From: Polyangiaceae bacterium
GTDB lineage: Bacteria; Myxococcota_A; Polyangia; Polyangiales; Polyangiaceae
DNA: 64,000 nt
Reading direction: 5' to 3'
Assembly: GCA_020633235.1 (NCBI GenBank)
Contig: JACKEA010000002.1
Coordinates: forward strand, 806,001-870,000
Positions 8,400 to 18,915 of the stretch are shown one piece after another. Position 1 is the stretch's first letter. Each line of letters begins with the position of its first letter. The position numbers were made by a program, and so were the translations under genes. The notes under the pieces are model-generated. The model had not been told where the DNA came from and searched no databases. It saw only the letters and a list, made by a program, of their open reading frames with translations.

Positions 8400-10100
8400 A
8401 TGTCGTCGACCGGAGAGCTGATCGATTCCATCGACTGGGCCAAGCTGAAGAACGCCTACGGTAGCGCCATCGACAATGGCGGAGACTTGGCCGATCTCTC
8501 GTCTGAAGACGACGAGACCCGCCGCGACGCCTTCGAGACCCTACGCGAAACGCTGTTCGCCCCGAGCAAGCTCTACTCCGTGGCCGAAGCGGCGACCAAG
8601 GTGCTGCTCTGCATCGTGGAGCACGAGACGGTGGGTCGTGCCGAGGCGCTGTGCCTTGTGGGCGACGTGCTCACCGGAGACCACAGGACGCGACCGCGAG
8701 GGCTCGACTTCTCGGATCCGAAGCTCTCCCAGGAGTACGGCAAGGGGCGCCCGAAGAAGCTCCGTTCGCTCGTGGCGAAGGCATTTCCGACGTTGCTCGC
8801 GTTGCTGGCGGACCCAGACGCCGACGTCCGGAGCTCGGCGGCCTTCCTCGTGAGCTTCGTCTACGACCAGCGAAGGGAGGCTTGTGCGAAGCTGCGGGAA
8901 GTCCTTGCTTCGGAAGGCGATCGACTCGCCCAGATCAGCCAGCTCTTCGCGTTGCGCATGCTCGCGAGATACGGCGACGCCGATGCCGAGCGCACGCTCC
9001 AAGCGCGGGACGACGGCGTCGCGTGGCTGCATCGCTGCGAGCGGGAGCCGATGCCCCCGAAGGCGCTCGCGGAATTGCTCTCCTTCGAGGACGTCCTGCC
9101 CTGGCGCTGTCCATGGCTGGGGGGCGATCTCAGCACGGCGCTCGCGGAGGTTTCGCCAAACGACAGAGTGCGCGTGACGAGCGCCGCGCTCGAGGTGCTC
9201 GAGGGTGGCGAGCCGCGCCCGGAAGCCCTTCCGGCGTTGCTCGGACTGTTCTTCGAGCCGCATCCCGGCCTGCGCGCCGCAACCACGTTGACCGACGAGC
9301 AGCGGCGTGTTTTGGAGCTCTTGTCGCGCGACAGCCTTTCCGATCCGTCTTTCGCCGCCCATGGCTTGCCCATGCGGGCCGCGGCGCGACTCAAGTGGTT
9401 GGGCTTGGCCCCGCCCGGCCCTCTCGACGCGCCGACGGCCTGGGTGCCCGAGGGTGGCGAAGCGAGCGATCCGCTGTGGAGGAACCTGCTGGTCATGGCG
9501 CGCGCGGCGCCTCGGGGCCTCCGGTTCGCCGCGCCCTATTACACCGAAGCCGGCCGAGCCCTCGCGGAGGCGGCAGGGCCCGCCTTGGCCCTCGCGGCGT
9601 TCGTGGCGATGCATCGGCGGGAGTACGACTTGCCCGAGGTCCCGCTCGAGAGCGTCGCGGATTTGTTCGCCGAGTATCCCGCCGCCGCTCAGGAGATCGC
9701 AGGAACCCTCGCGGAAGAATGGGGGCGTGGAGTGCCCGACCAGGTCTTTCTGGGCACCCTCGTCTCCAGCACCCTCGCCAAGGCCGGCGCCGTGATGCCC
9801 GAGACTTGGTTCTACCCCACGGGGCCGCTCGCTCTCGCGCGGTCGGCCTTCGAGGCGCTGTCGACCGACGACCGCGCGCGCGCCTTCGAGCGCTGCTCCA
9901 AGGACGTCAACGACTATCGCCTCGTACGCCTGTGTGCGCTGGTGGACCTCACGGGCGACCCGCTGGAAAGCGCCCGCACGCTCGCCAAGCGGGTGCGACG
10001 CGCGAAGGCGGGGCTGTACCGCAAGGAGGCGAAGGCCGAGCTGAAGGCCGCGGCGGAACGCTGCCCCGAGCTCCGCGAGGTCACGGACAAGCTGAGATAG
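8400..10100 (+). CDS. hypothetical HEAT-like repeat protein
   Basis: A 566-residue, helix-rich cytoplasmic protein without signal peptide or catalytic motif. Segments such as LLALLADPDADVRSSAAFLV and ISQLFALRMLARYGDADAER look like HEAT/armadillo helices, and the C-terminal 200 residues continue as Ala/Leu-rich helices. HEAT proteins are scaffolds, and I infer no more than that. It is divergent from the glycosyltransferase, with about 100 nt between starts. It ends 10 nt before a hairpin box that also precedes the amidase gene. Confidence 0.75.
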   Translation: MSSTGELIDSIDWAKLKNAYGSAIDNGGDLADLSSEDDETRRDAFETLRETLFAPSKLYSVAEAATKVLLCIVEHETVGRAEALCLVGDVLTGDHRTRPRGLDFSDPKLSQEYGKGRPKKLRSLVAKAFPTLLALLADPDADVRSSAAFLVSFVYDQRREACAKLREVLASEGDRLAQISQLFALRMLARYGDADAERTLQARDDGVAWLHRCEREPMPPKALAELLSFEDVLPWRCPWLGGDLSTALAEVSPNDRVRVTSAALEVLEGGEPRPEALPALLGLFFEPHPGLRAATTLTDEQRRVLELLSRDSLSDPSFAAHGLPMRAAARLKWLGLAPPGPLDAPTAWVPEGGEASDPLWRNLLVMARAAPRGLRFAAPYYTEAGRALAEAAGPALALAAFVAMHRREYDLPEVPLESVADLFAEYPAAAQEIAGTLAEEWGRGVPDQVFLGTLVSSTLAKAGAVMPETWFYPTGPLALARSAFEALSTDDRARAFERCSKDVNDYRLVRLCALVDLTGDPLESARTLAKRVRRAKAGLYRKEAKAELKAAAERCPELREVTDKLR

Positions 10101-10110
10101 CTCCAGGGGG

Positions 10111-10138
10111 TTGGTCCGCCGCGGAACCTCCTCGGCGG
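10111..10138 (+). repeat. gene-3'-end hairpin box (copy 3)
   Basis: TTGGTCCGCCGCGGAACCTC follows the HEAT-like gene stop by 10 nt in the sense direction. A CCGCCG/CGGCGG stem (10116-10121 with 10133-10138) gives it a hairpin. The same core is found after several other genes in the window. Confidence 0.65.
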
Positions 10139-10159
10139 CTTTGAAAGGTGGGTCTTGGC

Positions 10160-11533
10160 ATGACGGAAGAGCTGTGGCGGCTGGACGCCATCACCCAGGC
10201 AGAGCTGGTAGCGAGCGGCGAGGTGACGGCGTTGGAGCTGGTGGACGCTGCCATCTCGCGCATCGAGGCGACGGAGCCCGCTGTCCACGCGCTGGCCGGA
10301 ACGGACTTCGAGCGGGCCCGCGAAAAGGCGCGAGGCAAGCTGTCCGGGCCGCTCGCGGGCGTGCCGTTCCTGGTCAAGGACGCGGCGCCGTACCCCGGGC
10401 TGCGTTTTTCGATGGGCTCGCGGTTGTTCGCAGGCAACGTGGCGCGAGAAGCGACGGAGTACTCCAGGCGGATCGACGGAGCCGGGTTGATCGTGCTGGG
10501 CAAGAGCACCACGTCGGAGCTGGGCCTGCTCGGTAGCACGGAGACGCTGCTCGAAGGCGTGACGCACAACCCTTGGGACTTCTCACGCTCCGCCGGTGGC
10601 TCGTCCGGGGGCGCCGGGGCGGCGGTGGCGTCGGGCATGGTGAGCGTCGCGCACGGCAGCGACGGCGGCGGGTCCATTCGCATCCCCGCCTCCATGAACG
10701 GCGTGTTCGGCTTCAAGCCGGGCCGGGGGCGCCTGGTCTCTGCCGCGCCGGACGACATGGGAGGGCTCGTGAGCGACCACGCGCTGAGCGTCAGCGTGGC
10801 GGACAGCGCGCTCTTGTACTCGCTCACCGAAGTCGATGGCGCCATCGGCTTCGTGGCGGACGTGGACCCCAAGCGCCTGCGCATCGGCTGGTACGACGAG
10901 ACGGTGCTTGGCCGAAAGCCGACGGCGGAGGTGCGCGCCGCGCTGGACAGCACCATCGAGCTCTGCCGGAGACTCGGTCACCAGGTGGAAGAGACGCCGC
11001 CCCCGCCCATCGACGGCGCGCGTACGGACGCATTCTTCGTGCTCGCGGGGCAGGCCTTGGTGGGTCTGTGTCAAATGATGGAGCCGCTCCTGGGCCGTCC
11101 CCTGGACGAGCGCGACCTGGAGCCGTTCACCCTCGAGGTGCTCGAGTGGTTTCGCACGTTGCCACCGGGCGCGGTGACCGACGCCCACGCCGCCATCTCG
11201 GAGCTGGGCGCGGACATGCGCCGCGCCCTCGAGCGCTTCGACGTGCTCTTGTGCCCGACGATCCCGGTGGAGCCGTGGGAAGTCGGCACCATGGCGCCGA
11301 CCTTGGATCGCGTCACGGCCTTCGAGCGCATCGGCACCCTGGCGGGCTACACGGCGATCCACAACATCGCGGGCACACCGGCGATGAGCGTCCCGCTCGG
11401 CATGTCGCAACGCGGGCTACCGGTCGGCAGCCACTTTGCTGCAGCCGAAGGCCGGGAAGCGACGCTCTTCTCCTTGGCCTACGAGCTGGAAGAAGCCGCG
11501 CCGTGGCGACGCCGATTGCCGGCGTCGCGCTGA
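10160..11533 (+). CDS. amidase-signature family hydrolase
   Basis: A 457-residue amidase of the Ser-cisSer-Lys type. From the ATG at 10160 the likely triad is Lys73 (FLVKDAAPY), cis-Ser148 in AGGSSGGAG and nucleophile Ser172 in DGGGSIRIPAS. The GaGAS-type glycine-rich signature is complete, so it should be active on a carboxamide. The family includes GatA, fatty-acid amide hydrolases and plant-type indole-acetamide hydrolases. No GatB/GatC genes are adjacent and the C-terminus is short, so a catabolic or detoxifying amidase is more likely than tRNA amidation. The purine-rich sequence GAAAGGTGGG precedes the start. Confidence 0.88.
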   Translation: MTEELWRLDAITQAELVASGEVTALELVDAAISRIEATEPAVHALAGTDFERAREKARGKLSGPLAGVPFLVKDAAPYPGLRFSMGSRLFAGNVAREATEYSRRIDGAGLIVLGKSTTSELGLLGSTETLLEGVTHNPWDFSRSAGGSSGGAGAAVASGMVSVAHGSDGGGSIRIPASMNGVFGFKPGRGRLVSAAPDDMGGLVSDHALSVSVADSALLYSLTEVDGAIGFVADVDPKRLRIGWYDETVLGRKPTAEVRAALDSTIELCRRLGHQVEETPPPPIDGARTDAFFVLAGQALVGLCQMMEPLLGRPLDERDLEPFTLEVLEWFRTLPPGAVTDAHAAISELGADMRRALERFDVLLCPTIPVEPWEVGTMAPTLDRVTAFERIGTLAGYTAIHNIAGTPAMSVPLGMSQRGLPVGSHFAAAEGREATLFSLAYELEEAAPWRRRLPASR

Positions 11534-11665
11534 CACAGCGCTCCCTGGGCTTTCATCACGGAGCGATGCCTGTGCGGCCGCGCGTTGAAGGGGAACCGGG
11601 TCTCTCCGGTTGTCGCACTTGGTCCTGGTTGCGCCGACTAGGGTTAGCGCCTACCGTGCTGCACC

Positions 11666-13534
11666 ATGGCGGAACTGTTCGGATTCAACCCCAGCGATTG
11701 GCTGGACGAGGGATTCAACGTAGAGCTTCGTTTCGCAGCGCCACCCGACGAAGCGTTGCTCACACGCCTGGGCAAGGCCGCAGGCAGCTTCCGGGGGGGC
11801 TCCCTCGGCTTCGCGTTCACGGGTCCTTTCGCCGTGGTCTCGCTTCTGCCGCATCCGGGTAGAGAGCGAGCCGCCCTCGACGAGCTCGCGGCGCTCTTGT
11901 CGGCTCAAGCCGGCGACGCACTGCTGGAAGGCGTCGTGCTCAACGCAGTCGAGCAGCCCGAGGAAGAGCTTCCGAAAAGTCCGGGGCCCGCGCTGCCCGG
12001 CTCGACGCGGCCGGTGGATCCGAGCCTCGCCCAGCCCCAGCCCTCACCCGTTCTCGAGGCTGCGAAGCAAGCTGTGAACGAGGCCGCCGTTCGTGCTCAG
12101 CTCGACAAGTTTCTCGAGGCGGCCAAAGAGCAACCCTTCCCTCTCACTCCTATCGAGCCCACCGTCGACCGCGTCGAATTGCCGGCCCCGCTTCGATCTC
12201 TGGACTGCAAGCCGGCGAAGTGGCTGTACGGGGTCTTCTGGCTGCACGGCGTCAAGCGCATACCGGACGTCGAGTGGCCCAAGGGCATGGTCTTCAACGC
12301 GATGATCGCGGTGCGCGGCCATCGCGCACTGCTCGACGCCCACACCGAGCCACGCCGGCTGTTCTACAACCACGGGGCGACCGAGCTACTCGTGCTGGAA
12401 GACGGCGCGGTTCGCCCTGTCTACCGCATGCCGGACTACGACCAGGGCTTCAGCTGGGTGCACTGGATCGATGACGGACATGTCGTCATCGGGACCACGA
12501 AGCGGACGGTGATTGTTGCACTGGAGAGCGGCGCCGAGGTCGCCGCGTCCAGCGGCGGGGGCGAAGTGTCCGCGGCCGTTGGGGGGCGCGTGATGACCAG
12601 CGTGTCCAACGGCGTCTGTCGCTTGCTGTACTGGGACCAAGACAAGCTCACTGTCCTGGCGCGCTACTCACATCCCGATTTGTCCCTCGGACCCACGATC
12701 GGCGACCTTCCCACGCTGCGAATCGGCGATCGGTTCTGGACGACAACCGGCTTGAAGGAAGCCGTGGAGAAGCTTCAGGCCAAGACCAAGAAGGGGAAAG
12801 CGAAGAAGGCTCCCGCGCGCCGGAGCAAGAAGCCGACCCTGGAGCCGATGCCCATCGACCAGCTCACCCCGGACCAAGAGGTTGTGCCGTTCGGCGAGGC
12901 GGACATCGAGGCGTTTGCCGCCGCGGGTTTCGACGTGCGGCCGCAAAGCAAGTTTCGCGAGCAAGAGGCCTTCGTCCAAGATGGCGTGCGCGTGGGGATC
13001 TGCTCCCAAGGCGTCGCGGTGCAGCGACCAGGTGAGGCGCCGCGGGTAGTCAGGTGGACATCGAGCTCAGGCTCGGGTTGGCAGTTGACGAAATTGAGGC
13101 TGAAGGAAGAGCGACTGTTCGCCACGCACACCAACGACATCGTCGAGGCCCACCTCGACGATGAGGCGTTGGTTTTTGCCGACAGCTTGATGGGTACCGG
13201 CTTTGGCTACATGCAGGACATCCAGCCCCAATCCGCGGACCGGCTGCTCGTGCACGCCAGCAAGGGGGTACTGGTGCTCGAGCGACATGACGGCAAGCTC
13301 ACGCGCGGTGAGTTCCTGAAGGTGAGCAAACCCTACTTCTTGGTTGTCGCGCCGAGCCTGGGGCAAGCCCTCATCTTGTCGGAGGCCAAGCAGCGAGTGA
13401 TCGTGGCCAGCCTTTCCCCCCTGAAGAAACTCGCGGCATTCACCGAGGACATCTACGACGTCCGAATCTCACCCGACGGCTGGCACCTGGCCGACCCACG
13501 ACGCAACCTCGCTTGGCGCGTCACCACCGGATGA
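11666..13534 (+). CDS. hypothetical protein, possible propeller
   Basis: A 622-residue protein with no signal peptide and no family I recognise. An N-terminal 110-residue region (AELFGFNPSDWLDEGFNVEL onward) is followed by a Pro-rich linker. A repetitive beta-type region then runs from about residue 170, with HWIDDGHVVIGTT, GDRFWTTTGL and DRLLVHASKGVLVLERH, consistent with propeller blades. A lysine-rich insert (KKGKAKKAPARRSKK) sits near residue 380. G+C at third positions looks slightly lower than in flanking housekeeping genes. It lies alone inside the segment bounded by the 135-bp inverted repeats. Confidence 0.7.
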   Translation: MAELFGFNPSDWLDEGFNVELRFAAPPDEALLTRLGKAAGSFRGGSLGFAFTGPFAVVSLLPHPGRERAALDELAALLSAQAGDALLEGVVLNAVEQPEEELPKSPGPALPGSTRPVDPSLAQPQPSPVLEAAKQAVNEAAVRAQLDKFLEAAKEQPFPLTPIEPTVDRVELPAPLRSLDCKPAKWLYGVFWLHGVKRIPDVEWPKGMVFNAMIAVRGHRALLDAHTEPRRLFYNHGATELLVLEDGAVRPVYRMPDYDQGFSWVHWIDDGHVVIGTTKRTVIVALESGAEVAASSGGGEVSAAVGGRVMTSVSNGVCRLLYWDQDKLTVLARYSHPDLSLGPTIGDLPTLRIGDRFWTTTGLKEAVEKLQAKTKKGKAKKAPARRSKKPTLEPMPIDQLTPDQEVVPFGEADIEAFAAAGFDVRPQSKFREQEAFVQDGVRVGICSQGVAVQRPGEAPRVVRWTSSSGSGWQLTKLRLKEERLFATHTNDIVEAHLDDEALVFADSLMGTGFGYMQDIQPQSADRLLVHASKGVLVLERHDGKLTRGEFLKVSKPYFLVVAPSLGQALILSEAKQRVIVASLSPLKKLAAFTEDIYDVRISPDGWHLADPRRNLAWRVTTG

Positions 13535-13570
13535 CGCTTCGTGCCCCCCGTGCCGCGTCGCACCACGCTT

Positions 13571-13705
13571 CGGCCGCGTCCGAAAAGCGGACATTCGAGG
13601 CCGCTCACTCGCCGCACCCCCGTTTGATGTCCGCTTTTCGGACATGCGTCAGACTTCGCCCTAGGGACGTCCGGCGCGGGACGGGGTTCGCGCCGGACCA
13701 ACAAA
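13571..13705 (-). repeat. 135-bp palindromic element, copy B (inverted)
   Basis: Reverse-orientation copy of the element at 6296-6430, identical except for one base (CTAGGG instead of CTAGGA in element orientation). It lies between the hypothetical gene ending at 13534 and the reverse-strand STAS-like gene ending at 13723. Like copy A, its GTTGGTCC end faces the stop codon of a gene and reads in that gene's sense direction, here the STAS-like gene. Flanks show no target-site duplication. Confidence 0.95.
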
Positions 13706-13722
13706 TGAAGCGTCAAACACCG

Positions 13723-14127
13723 TCAGCGTCGCGCGGTGGGACGCGCGAGCTGATCAGCGACCCACTTTTCCGCTTCCGACATGGTGGCGAAGTGCGCGCA
13801 GGGCCACTTGTTGGGGCTCACGGCGTCGAAGGCCGTCAGCGCCGTGCGCATGAAGGTGCCCGGAACCACGCGCGCCTCGCACACCGTGGAGCGGAGCAGC
13901 ACGTCCCGGTGCTTTTGGAGCAACGCCGACGTGGCGTTGCGCACGTCCGCTGGACCGAGCACGGGATTGTAACGACTGAAGTCGATGATGTACGCCACCC
14001 GGGGATGGCGTCGCGAGAGGAGCTCGTAGCGCGCAAACAGCCGCTCGAGCTGCTCGATGCTCACGACATCCGGGAACGTGACCACGACGACGGGCAGACG
14101 ATCCTCGTCCACGGTGATCTCGGCCAT
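13723..14127 (-). CDS. STAS/SpoIIAA-like hypothetical protein
   Basis: A 134-residue single-domain cytoplasmic protein. The strand-helix order (VVVVTFPD, a long helix, VAYIIDFSRYNPV, a helix, then CAHFATMSEAEKWVADQL) resembles SpoIIAA/STAS-type domains that act as small regulatory or ligand-binding modules. No catalytic residue is evident. The gene is monocistronic, with its start about 30 nt from the TPR lipoprotein stop upstream. The assignment rests on pattern only. Confidence 0.6.
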   Translation of the reverse strand: MAEITVDEDRLPVVVVTFPDVVSIEQLERLFARYELLSRRHPRVAYIIDFSRYNPVLGPADVRNATSALLQKHRDVLLRSTVCEARVVPGTFMRTALTAFDAVSPNKWPCAHFATMSEAEKWVADQLARPTARR

Positions 14128-14159
14128 GCGAGCAGCAAGCTAGCACGCCGGCGGCAGGG

Positions 14160-15371
14160 TCAAAGCGCGATCGTTTCGTGGCAGCCGCCGCCGTCGAGCT
14201 TGGCGCCGTGGGCCGAGAGGCTGACGGTCACGGCGGGGCCGTATTCCTGGACCTCGAGGCGGGCGACGCCTTTCGAGTCGTACCAGCGGCGCGTGCGCGG
14301 CGTGCTCAGGGGGACGCCGGGGCCCGCCTGACAGCCGCTGGACGTCGGAATGTCGACGTCGCTCGTGGTGTCGATGGGACAGGGCGGCGGATCGAGCTCC
14401 AGGGTGGAGCTCGCCCAGCGGACTCCGTTGAACATCGTGCCGTCCTCGCTCTCGAAGTCGCCACTGTTCCACTCGAACTCCGGAACGTTCCCCAGATCCA
14501 GCAGGTAGCCCCCGGTCGCCGGCTGCAGCGGCGGGCCGTTGCCCTCGTCCACGTAGAAGCGGCCGCCGCTCAGGGGCTGCACCAGGGTGACGAAGTCACT
14601 GCAGTGCATGTAGCCCATCGGAATGCGAAAGGGCGGATCGCCGCCGCACGGGTCGTCCTTCGAGAAGCTGCCGCCCATCTCGCAGGCACGGCACATCTCC
14701 GCGCGGGCGGCCGCGTCGGACGCGGGCGCGGTGTCCGGCTCTTCACAGCCGACGAGGCGCCGCTGGGCGAGCACGCCGCGCCAGCCCTTCACGATCGGCA
14801 GCGGCGGCAGGCCGGCGGTGGTCCACGTGGCGGTGCAAGCAGAGCGGCCGGCGAGGGCGGCGCTGGCTTCGGCAGCGCCGAGGGAGAGCGCCATCGCGAA
14901 GGCCAGCCGCGCTTCTTTCGGCTGGGCCGAGAGCGCGCGCCCGCGGAGCAGCCACGCCTCCCGCACGATGCTCGGATCCCGCGTGAGGGAGCGCGCGAGA
15001 TCGAAGTCACGCACGTTGGGGTGGCCGGAAACCAGGCGGGCCCGGCCGCGCTCGAGGCGCGCCCGCGCGTCGTAGGGCCGCGCGCGGATGGCGTCGTCGA
15101 AGGCGGCGATGGCGGCGGCGTGCTCCCCCGTCTTCTCCAAGGCCATGCCGCGGTCGAACGCCTCGCGATAGCCGACGCACTTCTCGCCAGGCGCTGGCCC
15201 GGCCTGCGCGCGGCGAGCCGGCGACGGCGGCGTCTCGACCGCAGGTGACGGCGGCTGAACGGCCGCAACGGGCAGACGGCGCTCCGCTGGAGCGCGCTGT
15301 CCGTTGCAGGCGACGACAGCGAGCAGCGACCCTGCCGCCATCCCTTTGCGCAAGCCGCGACGCATGTCCAT
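14160..15371 (-). CDS. TPR-containing lipoprotein
   Basis: A 403-residue lipoprotein with signal LLAVVAC (Cys22), a Pro/Ala-rich linker, and a TPR-like helical block around residues 70-160 (AFDRGMALEKTGEHAAAIAA; AIRARPYDARARLERGRARL). The C-terminal 200 residues hold several Cys pairs, including CRACEMGGSF, suggesting disulfides after export. It starts 3 nt after the stop of the upstream Ser/Thr kinase gene and is almost certainly cotranscribed, so it may be an output or sensor partner of that membrane kinase. The function itself is unknown. Confidence 0.75.
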   Translation of the reverse strand: MDMRRGLRKGMAAGSLLAVVACNGQRAPAERRLPVAAVQPPSPAVETPPSPARRAQAGPAPGEKCVGYREAFDRGMALEKTGEHAAAIAAFDDAIRARPYDARARLERGRARLVSGHPNVRDFDLARSLTRDPSIVREAWLLRGRALSAQPKEARLAFAMALSLGAAEASAALAGRSACTATWTTAGLPPLPIVKGWRGVLAQRRLVGCEEPDTAPASDAAARAEMCRACEMGGSFSKDDPCGGDPPFRIPMGYMHCSDFVTLVQPLSGGRFYVDEGNGPPLQPATGGYLLDLGNVPEFEWNSGDFESEDGTMFNGVRWASSTLELDPPPCPIDTTSDVDIPTSSGCQAGPGVPLSTPRTRRWYDSKGVARLEVQEYGPAVTVSLSAHGAKLDGGGCHETIAL

Positions 15372-15374
15372 GAC

Positions 15375-16994
<1,620 letters not shown>

Positions 16995-17046
16995 CCGTGC
17001 AGGTTAGCGCACTAGCGCCCTCGGCCATAGGGCTACACTCGCAGCC

Positions 17047-18369
17047 ATGGCGCGACTGGTGAGCGCGCGCTGCCCGAACTGCGGCGCGCACGTGAAGCTC
17101 GATCCCACGCAGGACTTCGTCACCTGCACGTATTGCGGCACCAGCGCGCTGATCGAGCGCGACCCGTCCCGCGAGCGACCGGTGGGAACACCGGTGATCG
17201 TGGTTCCACCGAGCAGCAGCGCGCCTCTCGTCGCGATCGCCGTCGCGGTGTTGGTGCTGGCCGCAGCCAGCGCGGGCTTGGTGGTGTGGCTGTCCGCCGG
17301 CAAGACCATGCCGCGCCCGCCGATCCCGGGCATCGCGGCGCCCCCGCCCACCGCGGCGAAGCCCGCCGCCCCGCGCTACTACGCGAACAATCGACGTCCC
17401 ATGTTCGCCGACTTCGACGGCGACGGCGCCACGGACTTCGTGTTCTCGTTCCATGAGGTCGGCAAATCGGGCGACGCCTACGGCGGCTTCGACGGTAAGA
17501 GCGGCAAGCTCTTGTGGAAGACCGCGGAGCTTGGTTCCGCGGCGTACCAACATTCTGCGGCCCTGGTCGGTGGCCGGCTGTTGCTCGCCTCTCCCACCGG
17601 AGAGCTGACGGCCTACGTGCTTCGCGATGGCGCGCGGCAGTGGACCACCACCCTCGGGGACAAGGCCAAACGCTTCTGCGCCGCCGGGCAAAACGTGCGT
17701 GTGTTGCTCTCCGACGGACGCGCCCTGGGCATCGATCTGGCGACCGGCAAGCAGAGCCCCGCCGACGCCAAGGCCGACTGTCACGACACCCAGCGCGACG
17801 ACGCGCTCCGCTTGCCCCCCAGTCGCACGGGCTTTGCGCTCGACACCGCAGGCCCCGAGCAGACGTCCTGGAGCTGCGTGAGCACGACCGTGCGCGGCAG
17901 CTACAACTTCTTCGTTCCGGATCCCTGCCCCAAACAACTGGGCCTACGCTCGTCCAGGTTCCCGACCCTCAACGCCAAGGGCATGGTGCAGACCCCCGAC
18001 GGCTGGGCGATCTTCGGCACGCGCCCGGAAGGCACCGAGTCTCCCATGGTGGGCTTCTTCGGCAAGGGCCGCCTGCTGTGGAGCGCGGCGCTGCACCCGG
18101 ACAATCCCTTGGCCGCGCGCCCCGGCTCACCGAAAGGCGTCGTCACGCCGCACACCATCGTCGCCAGCTACACCGCCGTGGCGGGCAGCGAAGAGCACGT
18201 CGTCGCCTTCGGCCTCGCCAGTGGCAAGCGCCTGTGGGACGTGAAAGCGCCCTGGTCCGTGAGCCAGATGGCGGGCACGGACGACGCCATCGCGCTCCTG
18301 GGCACCAGCAAGGCGATGGTGCTGGCCACGCGAGACGGCCGCGAGCGCTTCCGCTTCGGCAACGATTGA
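17047..18369 (+). CDS. zinc-ribbon membrane protein with PQQ/FG-GAP-like propeller
   Basis: A 440-residue protein. Four cysteines (CPNCG at 9-13 and CTYCG at 27-31) form an N-terminal zinc ribbon. A single membrane helix at about 60-83 follows. The rest is probably a beta-propeller exposed outside the cytoplasm. It starts with a Ca-binding FG-GAP-like loop, DFDGDGATDFVF, and continues with PQQ-type blades such as GGFDGKSGKLLWKT, TAYVLRDGARQWTT and VVAFGLASGKRLWDV. It is divergent from the Ser/Thr kinase gene, with about 50 nt between starts. Probably a sensor or scaffold; no enzyme motif is seen. Confidence 0.75.
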   Translation: MARLVSARCPNCGAHVKLDPTQDFVTCTYCGTSALIERDPSRERPVGTPVIVVPPSSSAPLVAIAVAVLVLAAASAGLVVWLSAGKTMPRPPIPGIAAPPPTAAKPAAPRYYANNRRPMFADFDGDGATDFVFSFHEVGKSGDAYGGFDGKSGKLLWKTAELGSAAYQHSAALVGGRLLLASPTGELTAYVLRDGARQWTTTLGDKAKRFCAAGQNVRVLLSDGRALGIDLATGKQSPADAKADCHDTQRDDALRLPPSRTGFALDTAGPEQTSWSCVSTTVRGSYNFFVPDPCPKQLGLRSSRFPTLNAKGMVQTPDGWAIFGTRPEGTESPMVGFFGKGRLLWSAALHPDNPLAARPGSPKGVVTPHTIVASYTAVAGSEEHVVAFGLASGKRLWDVKAPWSVSQMAGTDDAIALLGTSKAMVLATRDGRERFRFGND

Positions 18370-18396
18370 TTGTCGGGGCGGCGCGATGCCCGTCAG
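18370..18396 (+). repeat. gene-3'-end hairpin box (copy 5)
   Basis: TTGTCGGGGCGGCGCGATGC followed by CCGTCAGG starts directly after the propeller-gene stop, in its sense direction. It also overlaps the last codon of the convergent gene that ends at 18393. It is the TGTCGG-type variant of the box. Confidence 0.65.
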
Positions 18397-18836
18397 GTTT
18401 CGAGAGCTCGCGGGGCGCCGTGGGACCAGCGCCAGGCGGCATCCACGACGTCGAGGGCGACCTGGAACAGCTCTCGAGCGACGGCGCGCGCAGCAAGCTG
18501 GATCCGCGTGCGGAGCGTCGGGCGCTCGGCCTTCGGCCACAGGCTCGCGGCAATGCTCTCGGCTTCGGCTTGGAGCGCCGTCGCGCAGTCGTCGTCCACG
18601 CCGTCGATCAGCGTCGCGGGGCGCGGCGTCTCTTCTTTGATTTGCGGCATCGTGACGCGCGCTTCGTCGAACAGATCTTCACCCAGGCCGATGATGGTCG
18701 CCAGGTGCGCGCTCTGACGGCGAGACGAGGGCGGCGGCGGCTTGAGCTCGTGAATGTCACTGTCGCCGCGTCGCACCACCACCCCCATCGGGCGAGAGGC
18801 GATCTCGAGATCGGAAATCATCTGCGCGCTGGCCAT
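18393..18836 (-). CDS. hypothetical protein (147 aa)
   Basis: Cytoplasmic, acidic-to-neutral protein of 147 residues with an N-terminal beta-like segment (MISDLEIASRPMGVVVRRGD), a Pro-rich turn and a C-terminal helical half (CATALQAEAESIAASLWPKA; ARELFQVALDVVDAAWRW). No family is recognised. It lies about 80 nt downstream of another hypothetical gene on the same strand, and the two probably share a transcript with the metallophosphoesterase further up. Confidence 0.6.
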   Translation of the reverse strand: MASAQMISDLEIASRPMGVVVRRGDSDIHELKPPPPSSRRQSAHLATIIGLGEDLFDEARVTMPQIKEETPRPATLIDGVDDDCATALQAEAESIAASLWPKAERPTLRTRIQLAARAVARELFQVALDVVDAAWRWSHGAPRALET

Positions 18837-18915
18837 CCTGCTACCTCACGATCTGCGCTGGGCGCCCCCAAGGCATGGCCGAGGTTCGGGCCTCGGGGCA
18901 AGAAACTCGCACGGT

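Noticed and set aside
6296..13705. Composite transposon bounded by the 135-bp repeats
   Set aside because: No transposase gene between or beside them, no target-site duplication, and the enclosed genes are ordinary metabolic or hypothetical genes.
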